From positions 82,167 through 146,166 of the forward strand of contig NZ_JAFIWC010000012.1 in the NCBI RefSeq assembly GCF_017163755.1: a DNA stretch of 64,000 nucleotides, given 5' to 3'. The notes under the pieces were generated by a model. That model was not told where the DNA came from and did no database searches. It worked only from the letters and a program-made list of their open reading frames with translations. Position numbers and translations under genes: made by a program. This document shows, one piece after another, positions 37,502 through 45,910 of this stretch (the stretch's first letter is position 1; each line of letters opens with the position of its first letter). This stretch comes from Xanthomonas sp. (GTDB taxonomy: Bacteria; Pseudomonadota; Gammaproteobacteria; Xanthomonadales; Xanthomonadaceae).

Positions 37502-38167
37502 TCACCCCGCCAGCGGCGGCGGCCGCACGCACAGCCAGATGGCGCACCAGTGCGACAGCGCGCCGCCCAGCACGTGCGCGTGCCAGATGGCGCGGTTGTA
37601 GACCATCGACTTGCGCACGTAGAAGCCCACGCCCACGGTGTAGAACGCGCCGCCGGCGGCGATGAGCCAGAGCACCGCGCTGTCCAGGCCGGCCATGATC
37701 GGCTTGATCGCCACGATGCCGGCCCAGCCCAGCAGCAGGTAGATCGCGACCCAGAAGCCCTTGCTGATGCCGGGCAGGAACAGCTTGGCGAACACCCCGA
37801 ACAGCGCCACGCTCCACACCGCCAGGGTCATCGACCAGACCCAGGCGCCGGACAGCGTCAACAGGAGGAACGGGGTGTAGGAGCCGGCGATCATCACGAA
37901 GATGCCGGCGTGGTCCAGCTTGCGCAGCGTCGGCTGGCGCTGCGGCGGGGCGAAGTTGTAGGCGGCCGAGCAGGCGAACATCACCAGCAGTCCCAGCGCG
38001 TAGATGCAGGTGGCCAGGATCAGCGCCTGATTGGCCGACGCGCGCCAGATCAGCAACGCGCCACCGACGATGGCCAGGCACAGCCCCGCCGCGTGCACGA
38101 CCAGGTCGGCGCGGCGGGCGGCGGCGGTCTGGTAGTGCGCGGCGCTGGCATCGGGGGGCGTGGGCAA
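37502..38167 (-). CDS. Hemolysin III / TrhA (PAQR-related) membrane protein
   Basis: About 221 residues, seven hydrophobic helices. Diagnostic histidine and acid motifs of the PAQR/HlyIII fold are present: LVVHAAGL, FACSAAYNFA, LDHAGIFVMIAGSYTPF, and WHAHVLGGALSHW at the end. The homologue TrhA regulates membrane lipid fluidity in E. coli. The start is uncertain: TTG 38167 (preferred by length) or GTG 38230 are the only options I can see, neither with a good ribosome site. Confidence 0.85.
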   Translation of the reverse strand: MPTPPDASAAHYQTAAARRADLVVHAAGLCLAIVGGALLIWRASANQALILATCIYALGLLVMFACSAAYNFAPPQRQPTLRKLDHAGIFVMIAGSYTPFLLLTLSGAWVWSMTLAVWSVALFGVFAKLFLPGISKGFWVAIYLLLGWAGIVAIKPIMAGLDSAVLWLIAAGGAFYTVGVGFYVRKSMVYNRAIWHAHVLGGALSHWCAIWLCVRPPPLAG

Positions 38168-38514
38168 GGCGGTTCTTCGGCGCGTGGGGGAACCATGCGC
38201 GCGGCGGTGCCGGTGCGCGATGGGGCGCACAGGATACCCGCTGGCTTGGGCGCCCGTGCCGGCTTTCCCGTATACAGCGCGCGCCGCCCGGGTCGGCGGC
38301 GACCACGATGGATTGGCCGGCGCCCGCGCTGCGTTCGATCTTCTCCGGCCGCGCGCCCGGCGACCACGCGGCCGCCATCACGCGGCGGATCGCGCGCATC
38401 ATGCCTCTCGCGCGGGTTCTGAACGCGGTCAGTCGGTCCATTCGTGCCGGCCGTGCCGTGTCTCATATCCTGAGACGCTTTTCCGCTTCCCTGTCCGCTT
38501 TGAGAGCCGTACCG

Positions 38515-41013
38515 ATGCCCGCCCACGCCCTAGCCCGCCGCACCGAGGACGCCGAACGCGCCCTGTCCACCACTGGCGGCGAGCCTTCGCGCGACGGCGC
38601 GCTGCTGACCGAGCGGCTGGAGCGGCGCTACCACGACCGCATCACCGGCAGCTTCATGATCCCCGGCCGCGAGGGCCGCTACGCGCCGATCCCGGACGAC
38701 GTGCCGGCGGCGCTGGTCGCGGCGCTGAAGGCGCGCGGCATCGAGCAGCTCTACAGCCACCAGGCCGAAGCCTGGGATGCGGCGCAGCGCGGCGAGCACG
38801 TGGCCATCGTCACCCCCACCGCGTCGGGCAAGTCGCTGTGCTACACGCTGCCGGTGGTGGCCGCGGCGATGACCGCGCAGGCAAAGGCGCTGTACCTGTT
38901 CCCGACCAAGGCGCTGGCGCAGGACCAGGTGGCCGAGCTGCTGGAGCTCAACCGCGCCGGCGAACTGGGAGTGAAGGCCTTCACCTTCGACGGCGACACC
39001 CCGGGCGATGCGCGTCAGGCGATCCGCCTGCACGGCGACATCGTGGTCAGCAACCCGGACATGCTGCACCAGGCGATCCTGCCGCACCACACCAAGTGGG
39101 CGCAGTTCTTCGAGAACCTGCGCTACGTGGTGATCGACGAGATCCATACCTACCGCGGCGTGTTCGGCAGCCACGTCACCAACGTGCTGCGCCGGCTCAA
39201 GCGCATCTGCGCGTTCTACGGGGTGAAGCCGCAGTTCATCCTGTGCTCGGCGACGATCGGCAACCCGCGCGCGCATGCCGAGGCGTTGATCGAGCAGCGC
39301 GTGCATGCGATCACCGAATCCGGCGCGCCGTCGGGCGACAAGCACGTGCTGCTGTGGAACCCGCCGGTGGTCAACGCCGACCTGGGCCTGCGCGCGTCGG
39401 CGCGCTCGCAGAGCAACCGCATCGCGCGCATCGCGATCAAGAGCGGGCTGAAGACCCTGGTGTTCGCGCAGACCCGGCTGATGGTGGAAGTGCTGACCAA
39501 GTACCTCAAGGACATCTTCGACCACGACCCGCGCAAGCCGCCGCGCATCCGCGCCTACCGCGGCGGCTACCTGCCCACCGAGCGCCGCGAGGCCGAGCGC
39601 GCGATGCGCGCCGGCAGCATCGACGGCATCGTCTCCACCTCGGCGCTGGAACTGGGCGTGGACATCGGCTCGCTGGACGTGGTGGTGCTCAACGGCTACC
39701 CCGGCAGCGTGGCCGCGACCTGGCAGCGCTTCGGCCGCGCCGGCCGCCGCCAGCAGCCCTCGCTCGGCGTGCTGGTGGCCAGCTCGCAGCCGCTGGACCA
39801 GTACGTGGTGCGGCATCCGGACTTCTTCGCCGACGCCTCGCCCGAGCACGCGCGCACCGCGCCGGACCAGCCGCTGATCCTGTTCGACCACATCCGCTGC
39901 GCCGCGTTCGAGCTGACCTTCGTCGCCGGCGAGGCGTTCGGCCCGGTGGACCCGGAGGTGTTCCTGCAGGCGCTGGCCGAAAGCGAGGTGGTGCACCAGG
40001 AGGGCGATCGCTGGGAGTGGATCGCCGACAGCTACCCGGCCAACGCGGTGAGCCTGCGCTCGGTGGCCGACGGCAACTTCGTGGTGGTCGACAAGACCGA
40101 TGGCAAGCAGCAGATCATCGCCGAGGTGGACTATTCCGCTGCCGCGCTCACCCTGTACGAAGGCGCGATCCACATGGTGCAGAGCACCCCGTACCAGGTG
40201 GAGAAGCTGGACTGGGAAGGGCGCAAGGCCTACGTCACCCGCACCCACGTGGACTACTACACCGACAGCATCGACTTCACCAAGCTCAAGGTGCTGGACC
40301 GCTTCGACGGCGGCGCGGCCGGGCGCGGCGACAGCCACCACGGCGAGGTGCACGTGGTGCGGCGCGTGGCCGGCTACAAGAAGATCCGCTACTACACCCA
40401 CGAGAACATCGGCTACGGTCCGGTCAACCTGCCCGACCAGGAGCTGCACACCACCGCGGTGTGGTGGCAGCTGCCGCAGGCCACGCTGCTGAAGGCCTTC
40501 GCCTCCAAGCAGGATGCGCTGGACGGCTTCCTCGGCGCGGCCTACGCGCTGCACGTGGTGGCCACGGTGGCGGTGATGGCCGACGCGCGCGACCTGCAGA
40601 AGGCGGTGGGCGACGGCGACGGCGCCTGGTTCGCGATGGCCGACGCCAAGGGCCGCGGCCAGCTGCGCGGCGGCGACAACGGCGAGCCGGTGGCGGTGGA
40701 GCTGCAGCAGTTCGTGCCCACCGTGTACCTGTACGACAACTTCCCCGGCGGCGTGGGCCTGAGCGAGCCGCTGTGGCAGCGCCAGGCCGAACTGGTGCAG
40801 CGCGCGCGCGAACTGGTGCAGCGCTGCGACTGCGTGGCCGGCTGCCCGGCCTGCGTCGGCCCGGTGCTGGCCGCGCAGGAGCAGAGCGCGACCACGCCCA
40901 AGGCGCTGGCGCTGCACGTGCTGCGCCTGCTGCTGGACGGCGCGGCGCTGGACGAGGACGCGACGACCGCGATCGACAGCGGGCTGGATGCGCTGCCGGA
41001 GTGGAGTGCATGA
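38515..41013 (+). CDS. MrfA-like superfamily-2 DNA helicase with four-cysteine domain
   Basis: 832 residues. A DExH helicase of the YprA/MrfA type: motif I VTPTASGKSLCY near 100-111, motif II VIDEIHTYRG near 206, motif III LCSATIGNPRAH, and the C-lobe STSALELGVDIGSLDVVV and WQRFGRAGRRQQ. The C-terminus carries the DUF1998 region with a cysteine cluster CDCVAGCPACVGP near residue 771. In Bacillus, MrfA repairs mitomycin C DNA damage together with the nuclease MrfB; the nuclease is the next long gene here. The ATG at 38515 gives MPAHALARR. Its TGA overlaps an ATGA that opens a micro-ORF chain. Confidence 0.9.
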   Translation: MPAHALARRTEDAERALSTTGGEPSRDGALLTERLERRYHDRITGSFMIPGREGRYAPIPDDVPAALVAALKARGIEQLYSHQAEAWDAAQRGEHVAIVTPTASGKSLCYTLPVVAAAMTAQAKALYLFPTKALAQDQVAELLELNRAGELGVKAFTFDGDTPGDARQAIRLHGDIVVSNPDMLHQAILPHHTKWAQFFENLRYVVIDEIHTYRGVFGSHVTNVLRRLKRICAFYGVKPQFILCSATIGNPRAHAEALIEQRVHAITESGAPSGDKHVLLWNPPVVNADLGLRASARSQSNRIARIAIKSGLKTLVFAQTRLMVEVLTKYLKDIFDHDPRKPPRIRAYRGGYLPTERREAERAMRAGSIDGIVSTSALELGVDIGSLDVVVLNGYPGSVAATWQRFGRAGRRQQPSLGVLVASSQPLDQYVVRHPDFFADASPEHARTAPDQPLILFDHIRCAAFELTFVAGEAFGPVDPEVFLQALAESEVVHQEGDRWEWIADSYPANAVSLRSVADGNFVVVDKTDGKQQIIAEVDYSAAALTLYEGAIHMVQSTPYQVEKLDWEGRKAYVTRTHVDYYTDSIDFTKLKVLDRFDGGAAGRGDSHHGEVHVVRRVAGYKKIRYYTHENIGYGPVNLPDQELHTTAVWWQLPQATLLKAFASKQDALDGFLGAAYALHVVATVAVMADARDLQKAVGDGDGAWFAMADAKGRGQLRGGDNGEPVAVELQQFVPTVYLYDNFPGGVGLSEPLWQRQAELVQRARELVQRCDCVAGCPACVGPVLAAQEQSATTPKALALHVLRLLLDGAALDEDATTAIDSGLDALPEWSA

Positions 41014-41129
41014 GCTTCGGCTTCAAACAACCGTGGACGTTGCACCGGCTGTCGCAAGGCGTGGTGCTGGATGGCGCGTCGAACGCAGTCGATGTCGATC
41101 TCCACACGCTGCCGGAGCGCAGCGCATGA
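41010..41129 (+). CDS. Micro-ORF 1 of a three-unit chain between helicase and nuclease
   Basis: 39 residues, starting MSFGFKQPWTLHRLSQG and ending DLHTLPERSA. Its ATG overlaps the helicase stop (ATGA) and its own stop overlaps the next ATG by the same ATGA. The second half resembles the helicase's last residues (LDGA and LPE-SA shared with LLLDGAALDE...LPEWSA), so it looks like a degenerate copy of the helicase tail. No ribosome site of its own; translation, if any, would be by re-initiation. Confidence 0.4.
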   Translation: MSFGFKQPWTLHRLSQGVVLDGASNAVDVDLHTLPERSA

Positions 41130-41242
41130 GCGTCGGCCTCGGATATCCGTGCAGGGTGCGCTTGCTGCCGGAACGATCGGTGCGCGACAACGCATCGAAT
41201 CGATCCACCGATCCCACCGCGTTGCCGAGGTCGCGCGTATGA
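41126..41242 (+). CDS. Micro-ORF 2 of the chain
   Basis: 38 residues, MSVGLGYPCRVRLLPERSVR through to TALPRSRV. ATGA links at both ends. Shares with unit 3 the pattern L-ER-V-D-AS...ALP-SR, and begins MS like the other units and the nuclease. Reading frame is shifted by one from unit 1. Confidence 0.4.
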   Translation: MSVGLGYPCRVRLLPERSVRDNASNRSTDPTALPRSRV

Positions 41243-41358
41243 GCGGCAGCCTGGAGCGTCGGTGCGCATCGCGTTTTCTGCTGGAACGGGAGGTGCTGGA
41301 CTACGCATCGACCGCGGTCCATGCCGGTTCCGCAGCCTTGCCGGTGTCGCGCGCATGA
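41239..41358 (+). CDS. Micro-ORF 3 of the chain
   Basis: 39 residues, MSGSLERRCASRFLLEREVL through to AALPVSRA. ATGA links to unit 2 and to the nuclease start at 41355. Its start MSGSLERRCA resembles the nuclease N-terminus MSINLERLRA, and its end resembles the helicase tail, so the unit looks like a copied helicase/nuclease junction. Confidence 0.4.
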   Translation: MSGSLERRCASRFLLEREVLDYASTAVHAGSAALPVSRA

Positions 41359-42470
41359 GCATCAACCTCGAACGCCTGCGCGCGTTGCGCAAGCAGGCCG
41401 GCGCTGCGACCGTGGACGCGCCGCGTCCGTCGGCACCGGGCGCGCGGCCAAACAGCACTGCCGGCGCCGTAGCTGCCAAAGCGTCGGTACCCGTGCCTGC
41501 AAGGGCAGCCGCGCCCGCTGGCCGGCCCGCGCTGCTGCGCAAGCCACCACGCGTCACCGACGCGGCGCCCATCCCGCCCGCGTCGCGCCCACCGATGCCC
41601 GCGCGTACCGGCGACACCGCCGTCGCCGTGGCACCGCCGATCGCGATCGAACCGTTCGACCGGCGCGGCGCCGACGTCGCCTCGCTGCGGCGCCTGCTCG
41701 GCATGCGCGAACGCGCGGTGGCGCCGGCCGTGGCGCCGCGCAAGCCGCAGGCAGCCGACCGCCACCTGCCCGGACGCGAGATCGCGCCCGGCCTGCACCT
41801 GATCGAAGCGTTCCTGCCGCAGCCGATCCCCACCGCCGCGCTGTCGCTTGCCTTCGCCAAGCGCCAGGACGCGGTGCATCCGTCGGACGTGCTGTTCTTC
41901 GACACCGAGACCACCGGCCTGGCCGGCGGCACCGGCACCCGCGCGTTCATGATCGGCGCGGCCGACTGGTACCTGCACCCGCTGGAGGGCACCGGCCTGC
42001 GCATCCGCCAGCTGATGATGTCGACGATGGGCGCGGAGAAGGCGATGCTCGAAGCGTTCCGCGAATGGCTGGCGCCGGGCACGGTGCTGTCCAGCTACAA
42101 CGGCCGCTGCTACGACGCGCCGCTGCTGAAGACCCGCTACCGGCTGGCGCGCTGCGCCGACCCGCTGTCGGCGCTGGACCACGTGGACCTGCTGCATCCC
42201 ACCCGCCGCCGCTACCGCGGCACCTGGGAGAACTGCAAGCTGGCCACCATCGAACGCCAGCTGCTGCGCATCGTGCGCGAGGACGACCTGCCCGGTTCCG
42301 AAGCGCCGGCGGCGTGGCTGAGCTACCTGCGCGGCGGCAGCGCGCGCAACCTGCGCCGCGTGGCCGCGCACAACCACCAGGATGTGGTGACGCTGGCGCT
42401 GCTGATGCAGCGGCTGGTGGCGGCCGAAGCGGAGGATCGCGACGTGGTGCCGTTCGTGGAAGCGCCGTAG
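41355..42470 (+). CDS. MrfB/YprB-like ribonuclease-H-fold exonuclease
   Basis: 371 residues. A proline/alanine-rich, likely unstructured N-terminal region of about 140 residues is followed by a DEDD-type exonuclease fold: first motif LFFDTETTGLAGGTGTRAFM (Asp/Glu near 183 and 185), then SSYNGRCYDAPLLKTRYRLAR, and the final acid in VAAHNHQDVVTLALLMQRL. It matches the YprB/MrfB family, partner of MrfA helicase in mitomycin damage repair in Bacillus. The ATG at 41355 is joined by ATGA to micro-ORF 3. Confidence 0.85.
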   Translation: MSINLERLRALRKQAGAATVDAPRPSAPGARPNSTAGAVAAKASVPVPARAAAPAGRPALLRKPPRVTDAAPIPPASRPPMPARTGDTAVAVAPPIAIEPFDRRGADVASLRRLLGMRERAVAPAVAPRKPQAADRHLPGREIAPGLHLIEAFLPQPIPTAALSLAFAKRQDAVHPSDVLFFDTETTGLAGGTGTRAFMIGAADWYLHPLEGTGLRIRQLMMSTMGAEKAMLEAFREWLAPGTVLSSYNGRCYDAPLLKTRYRLARCADPLSALDHVDLLHPTRRRYRGTWENCKLATIERQLLRIVREDDLPGSEAPAAWLSYLRGGSARNLRRVAAHNHQDVVTLALLMQRLVAAEAEDRDVVPFVEAP

Positions 42471-42954
42471 CGCAGACGTTCTTGCGCTGGCGCCGCCTTG
42501 TGGCGCTGCGTGAGTTGGATGCCGAGGCTTCGCCCGTACCCTCATCCGGCCCTGCGGGCCACCTTCTCCCGATGGGAAAGGGAACAGCGCGGCGTCAAAG
42601 CCCCTCTCCCACCGGGAGAGGGGTTGGGGTGAGGGTACGGCGCGAAAGCGTCTCGCTGGGCTGAGTGCACGAGGCTCCGCCCGTACCCTCATCCGGCCCT
42701 GCGGGCCACCTTCCCCCAAAAGGGGGCCATGGTCCCGATGGGAGAAGGAACAGCCGCGGCGTGCCTTAGCCCCTCTCCCACCGGGAGAGGGGTTGGGGTG
42801 AGGGCCCGGCAGCCAGGCGCCCAGCCTTAGCCGACATGCCGCCCACAGCTCCCTGCCGAAAACGGTCGAACCAGCGCCAGGCGCGTATCAGCGACGACGC
42901 CAGCATCGGCGGCGGCATGCCGGCCGCCTGCCGCCGCGCGAACGCAGCAGCAGC
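42471..42954. repeat. Intergenic region with two inverted copies of the 145-bp-family repeat
   Basis: Copies at 42538-42638 and 42685-42808 run opposite to the array at 9331: ACCCTCATCCGGCCCTGCGGG, a TTCTCCC/GGGA block, then CCCCTCTCCCACCGGGAGAGGGG and TTGGGGTGAGGG. Apart from these, 484 bases without a gene lie between the nuclease and the converging M56 gene. Confidence 0.8.
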
Positions 42955-44874
42955 TCAGCCGTCGACCGGTTCGGCCAGGCCCTGGCGAATGATCTGCTGC
43001 ATCAGGCGCTCGGCTTCGGCGCGTGCGCGGGTGCTGGCTTCGGCCTGCTTGGCGGCCAGGTCGCTCTGCTGCATCGCCAGGTCCGCTTGCTGCTTGGCCA
43101 GCGCCTGGATCTTGCGCTGCAGGCCCTGCCGGCGCGCATCGGCCGCGGCCCGTTGCGCCGCCTCGCGCGAAGCGGCGGCGTCGACCTGGGCCTGGACCCC
43201 CGCGCGCTGGACCTCTCCGAGCGCGGCATGCGCGTGTTCGGACGCGGCCTCGGCCAACTGCACGCTCAGCTCGGCGATCTGATCGCCCAATTCGCCCTGG
43301 CGCCCACCCAGCTCGCCCTGGCGATCGCCCAGTTCGCCCTGCGCCTCGGCCAGGCGCAGGCTCTGCTCGTGCAGTGCCTGGAATTGCGCCAGCACGTCCG
43401 GATCGCGGACCACGTAGCGCCGGCCGTCGCGGCGGAACCACAGCACCTCGCCGTCGGCACCGGCCAGGCGGTTGGCTTCGCGCAGGTCCTCGAGCGAGGC
43501 GTCCATCAGGTTGTGGCCCTCGTGCACCAGCACATAGCCGTCCCGGCCGCGACCGGACGACAGCTCGATGCGCCCGTGGGTGACCAGGCTCGGATCGCTC
43601 GGCGCCGCGGGTGTCGCAGGTGCCGCGGGCGCGGCAGGAGCAGCGGGGGCGGCCAACGGCGCAGGCGGTGCGGGCGGCGCCGGCACGGCGGGCATGGCAG
43701 GCGCGGCAGGCGCGTCCAGCACGCCGGCCAGGATCGATGCCGGGGGCGCGGCCGGCGCCGCGGAGGCGGCGGATTGCGCGCCCGGTGCCGGCGTCGCGGC
43801 CGTCTCGGTCGCGGCCACCTCGGTGGTGCGCGCGGTCGCGGCCGGCGCCACCGCCGGCTTGGCCACCAGGCGCAGCGGCAACACCCCGGCCAGCGCGAGG
43901 GTGGCGGTGATCGCGGCGGCGCCGACGCGCGAGAACGAGGCCGTGCTCTGCAGCATCAGCAGCCGCCGCTTCAAGCTGACGAAGCTCGGCGAGGCGCTGG
44001 CCAGGCCGGCGTGGGGGCGCGCGGCGACGCCCAGCTGCACCAGCAGCCGCGCGTAGCCGTGGCGGCAGTGGCGGTGCCCGGCGACCACCGCCGCGTCGCA
44101 GGCCGCTTCGCGCGCCAGCGCGTATTCGCGCACCGCCAGGTGCACCAGCGGGTGGAAGAAGAACAGGTGCTGCGCCAGCGCCGGCAACAGGCCCCACCAC
44201 AGGTCGCGGCGCTGCAGGTGCACCAGCTCGTGGGTCAGCGCCATGTCCAGGTCGTCGGCATCCATCGCCGCCAGCCGGCGCGCCGGCAGCAGCAGCACCG
44301 GCCGCCACGGGCCGATCAGCTGCGGCGAGTCGATCTGCGCCGACAGGCGCAGTGGCGGCGCGCGGCGCAGGCCGTGGGCGTCGGCGGCCAGGCGCAGCGC
44401 GCCGATCAGCGCCGCGTCGGTGCACGCGGTCGAATCGCGCAGCAGGCGGCGGCTGGCGCGGTAGCCGTAGGCGCTGCGCAGCAGGCCGAGCAGCACCCCG
44501 GCCGCCCACAGCGCGACCAGCGCCTGCGCCCACGGCAGCGCGGCGGCGCCGGCGCTGGCGATGGCCGGCGGCGTCTTGGCCGACGGCGCCGCCGATGCGG
44601 ACCCAGGCGCGTCATGCGCCGGCGCGGCGGACAGCGCAAGCACCTGCGGCGGTGGCGCGGCCGGCGCCGCCGGCAGCACCGGCAGGTTCAGCGGGCTCGC
44701 CCACAGCAGGCCGAGCACGGTCTGCGCACCGACCAGCCACCACAGCCGGCAACGCACCGTCGCCGGCAGCGCCGGCAACCAGCGGCACAGCGCCCAGATC
44801 ACCGCCACCAGCACCGCCGCCTGCACGCTGGTCGCCAGCAGGCGCGACAGCAAGGTATCGAAGATCGTGTCCAT
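42955..44874 (-). CDS. BlaR1-type M56 metallopeptidase with coiled-coil C-terminus
   Basis: 639 residues. Four hydrophobic helices early (FDTLLSRLLATSVQAAVLVAVIWALC; LLWASPLNL; ALPWAQALVALWAAGVLLGLL), HELVHLQRRDLWWGL with the zinc HEXXH-type site near residue 213, and EYALAREAACDAAVVAGH with the third ligand. A helix near residue 318 (AAITATLALAGVLPLRLV) crosses the membrane. Unlike true BlaR1, no penicillin-binding sensor follows; instead Ala/Pro repeats, a small domain (SSGRGRDGYVLVHEGHNLMDA) and a coiled coil with GELGDRQGELGGRQGELGDQ. Transcribed 3 bases after blaI-like; likely cleaves it in response to an envelope signal. Confidence 0.88.
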   Translation of the reverse strand: MDTIFDTLLSRLLATSVQAAVLVAVIWALCRWLPALPATVRCRLWWLVGAQTVLGLLWASPLNLPVLPAAPAAPPPQVLALSAAPAHDAPGSASAAPSAKTPPAIASAGAAALPWAQALVALWAAGVLLGLLRSAYGYRASRRLLRDSTACTDAALIGALRLAADAHGLRRAPPLRLSAQIDSPQLIGPWRPVLLLPARRLAAMDADDLDMALTHELVHLQRRDLWWGLLPALAQHLFFFHPLVHLAVREYALAREAACDAAVVAGHRHCRHGYARLLVQLGVAARPHAGLASASPSFVSLKRRLLMLQSTASFSRVGAAAITATLALAGVLPLRLVAKPAVAPAATARTTEVAATETAATPAPGAQSAASAAPAAPPASILAGVLDAPAAPAMPAVPAPPAPPAPLAAPAAPAAPAAPATPAAPSDPSLVTHGRIELSSGRGRDGYVLVHEGHNLMDASLEDLREANRLAGADGEVLWFRRDGRRYVVRDPDVLAQFQALHEQSLRLAEAQGELGDRQGELGGRQGELGDQIAELSVQLAEAASEHAHAALGEVQRAGVQAQVDAAASREAAQRAAADARRQGLQRKIQALAKQQADLAMQQSDLAAKQAEASTRARAEAERLMQQIIRQGLAEPVDG

Positions 44875-44877
44875 CGC

Positions 44878-45264
44878 TCAGTCCTCCCGACGCTGCGATT
44901 GCAGTTTGGCGACCAGCGCCTCCAGTTCCGCGAGCTCGGCGTCGCTGACCTCGGCGCGCTGCGACATCCACGCCACGAACGGCGACACCGAGCCCTGCAG
45001 GGTCTTCTCGACGAAGCTGCCGACCGCACTGCGCACCACGTCGTCCTGCCCGGCGGTGGCGGCGTAGCGGAACACGCCGTCCACCTGGCGCCGGCGCAGA
45101 TAGGCCTTGGCGCGCAGCCGCTCCATCATCGTCAGCACGGTCGAACGCGCCAGCCCGCGCGCCTCGCCGAAACCGGCGGCGACCTCGCCGACGCTGGCCT
45201 CGCCCTGTTCGCCGATGTACTGCAGCAGGGCCAGCTCCTGGTCCCCGATGGTCTTGCGTCGCAT
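44878..45264 (-). CDS. BlaI/MecI-type winged-helix repressor
   Basis: 128 residues. Winged helix with IGDQELALLQYIGEQGEASVGEVAAGF and LARSTVLTMMERLRAKAYLRRRQVDGVFRYAAT, a BlaI-family signature; the C-terminal dimer helix (AELAELEALVAKLQSQRRED) follows. It should repress its own operon through two upstream TGAC-type palindromes until cleaved by the M56 protease downstream. No beta-lactamase is adjacent. Confidence 0.92.
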   Translation of the reverse strand: MRRKTIGDQELALLQYIGEQGEASVGEVAAGFGEARGLARSTVLTMMERLRAKAYLRRRQVDGVFRYAATAGQDDVVRSAVGSFVEKTLQGSVSPFVAWMSQRAEVSDAELAELEALVAKLQSQRRED

Positions 45265-45276
45265 ATCCCGGTCCTG

Positions 45277-45294
45277 TGACTACGCCTGTAGTCA
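45277..45294 (-). promoter_or_regulatory. BlaI-type operator 1
   Basis: TGACTACGCCTGTAGTCA is a perfect 7-base palindrome around a four-base spacer, like TACA-N-TGTA BlaI operators. It lies 13 bases upstream of the blaI-like start. Confidence 0.82.
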
Positions 45295-45303
45295 TCGTGC
45301 ACA

Positions 45304-45321
45304 TGACGACAGGTGTAGTCA
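45304..45321 (-). promoter_or_regulatory. BlaI-type operator 2
   Basis: TGACGACAGGTGTAGTCA is the same palindrome with one mismatched arm, 27 bases centre to centre from operator 1. Two operators fit cooperative autorepression. Confidence 0.72.
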
Positions 45322-45450
45322 ATAGCCCGGTGGTCATTTGGTGCCTGCCGAACCATTACGGCTGGCGCGACATCGCTTGACGCCCGGGTCACCCGGACGC
45401 CACCGGAGCTCTGCGACGCTGGCTCGGTCCGCCGCAGAGAAGGATCAGCG

Positions 45451-45786
45451 ATGCGCCTGCATCATCTGAACTGCATCTCCACCTGCCCGCTGGGCGGCCG
45501 CCTGATGGACGGGCGCTGGCACCTGCTCGCCGGCGATGCGTGTTTCCATCCCGGCGAGATGGACCCCTTCCATCCGCACTGCACGCCCGGCCTGCGCTTC
45601 TACCCATGGATGCTGGAGAAGGACCGCGCCGCGCGCCTGCGCAACCAGCGCCGCCTGCGCGAACTTAACCTGCGGCAGGCCGGCGCGGTGACCGTGTTCT
45701 GCTCGCACGACGTGAGCGAATTCGAACGCCTGAGCGGACACTCGGCCGCGCTGCCGGCCGAAGCGCTGCTCGCGCGCGCCGATTGA
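45451..45786 (+). pseudogene. Internally deleted metallo-beta-lactamase-fold hydrolase
   Basis: 111 residues, in frame. It joins the first 20 or so residues of a full MBL-fold protein (MRLHHLNCISTCPLGGRLMD) directly to what should be its C-terminal third: RWHLLAGDACFHPGEMDPFH, HCTPGLRFYPWMLEKDRAARLRNQRRL and VFCSHDVSEFERL (metal-site HD). The central zinc motif HxHxDH and about 150 residues are absent. The ends are both recognisable, so this is a deletion, not a new small gene. Possibly still translated (AGAAGGATCAGCG upstream) but not catalytic. Confidence 0.72.
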
Positions 45787-45910
45787 CCGCCTACGCACGC
45801 CGCATTCACCGATCTTCCACGCACGCGCGCCGCATCATGCCGCCACCCCCGCGGCGTCGGGCGTGCACGGCACCGCCGCGCCGCGTGCGGGATCTCTCTT
45901 CGACAAGGCG

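Noticed and set aside
42955..45264. BlaI/BlaR1 as a beta-lactam resistance locus
   Set aside because: No beta-lactamase or penicillin sensor domain is present; only the regulatory architecture is shared.
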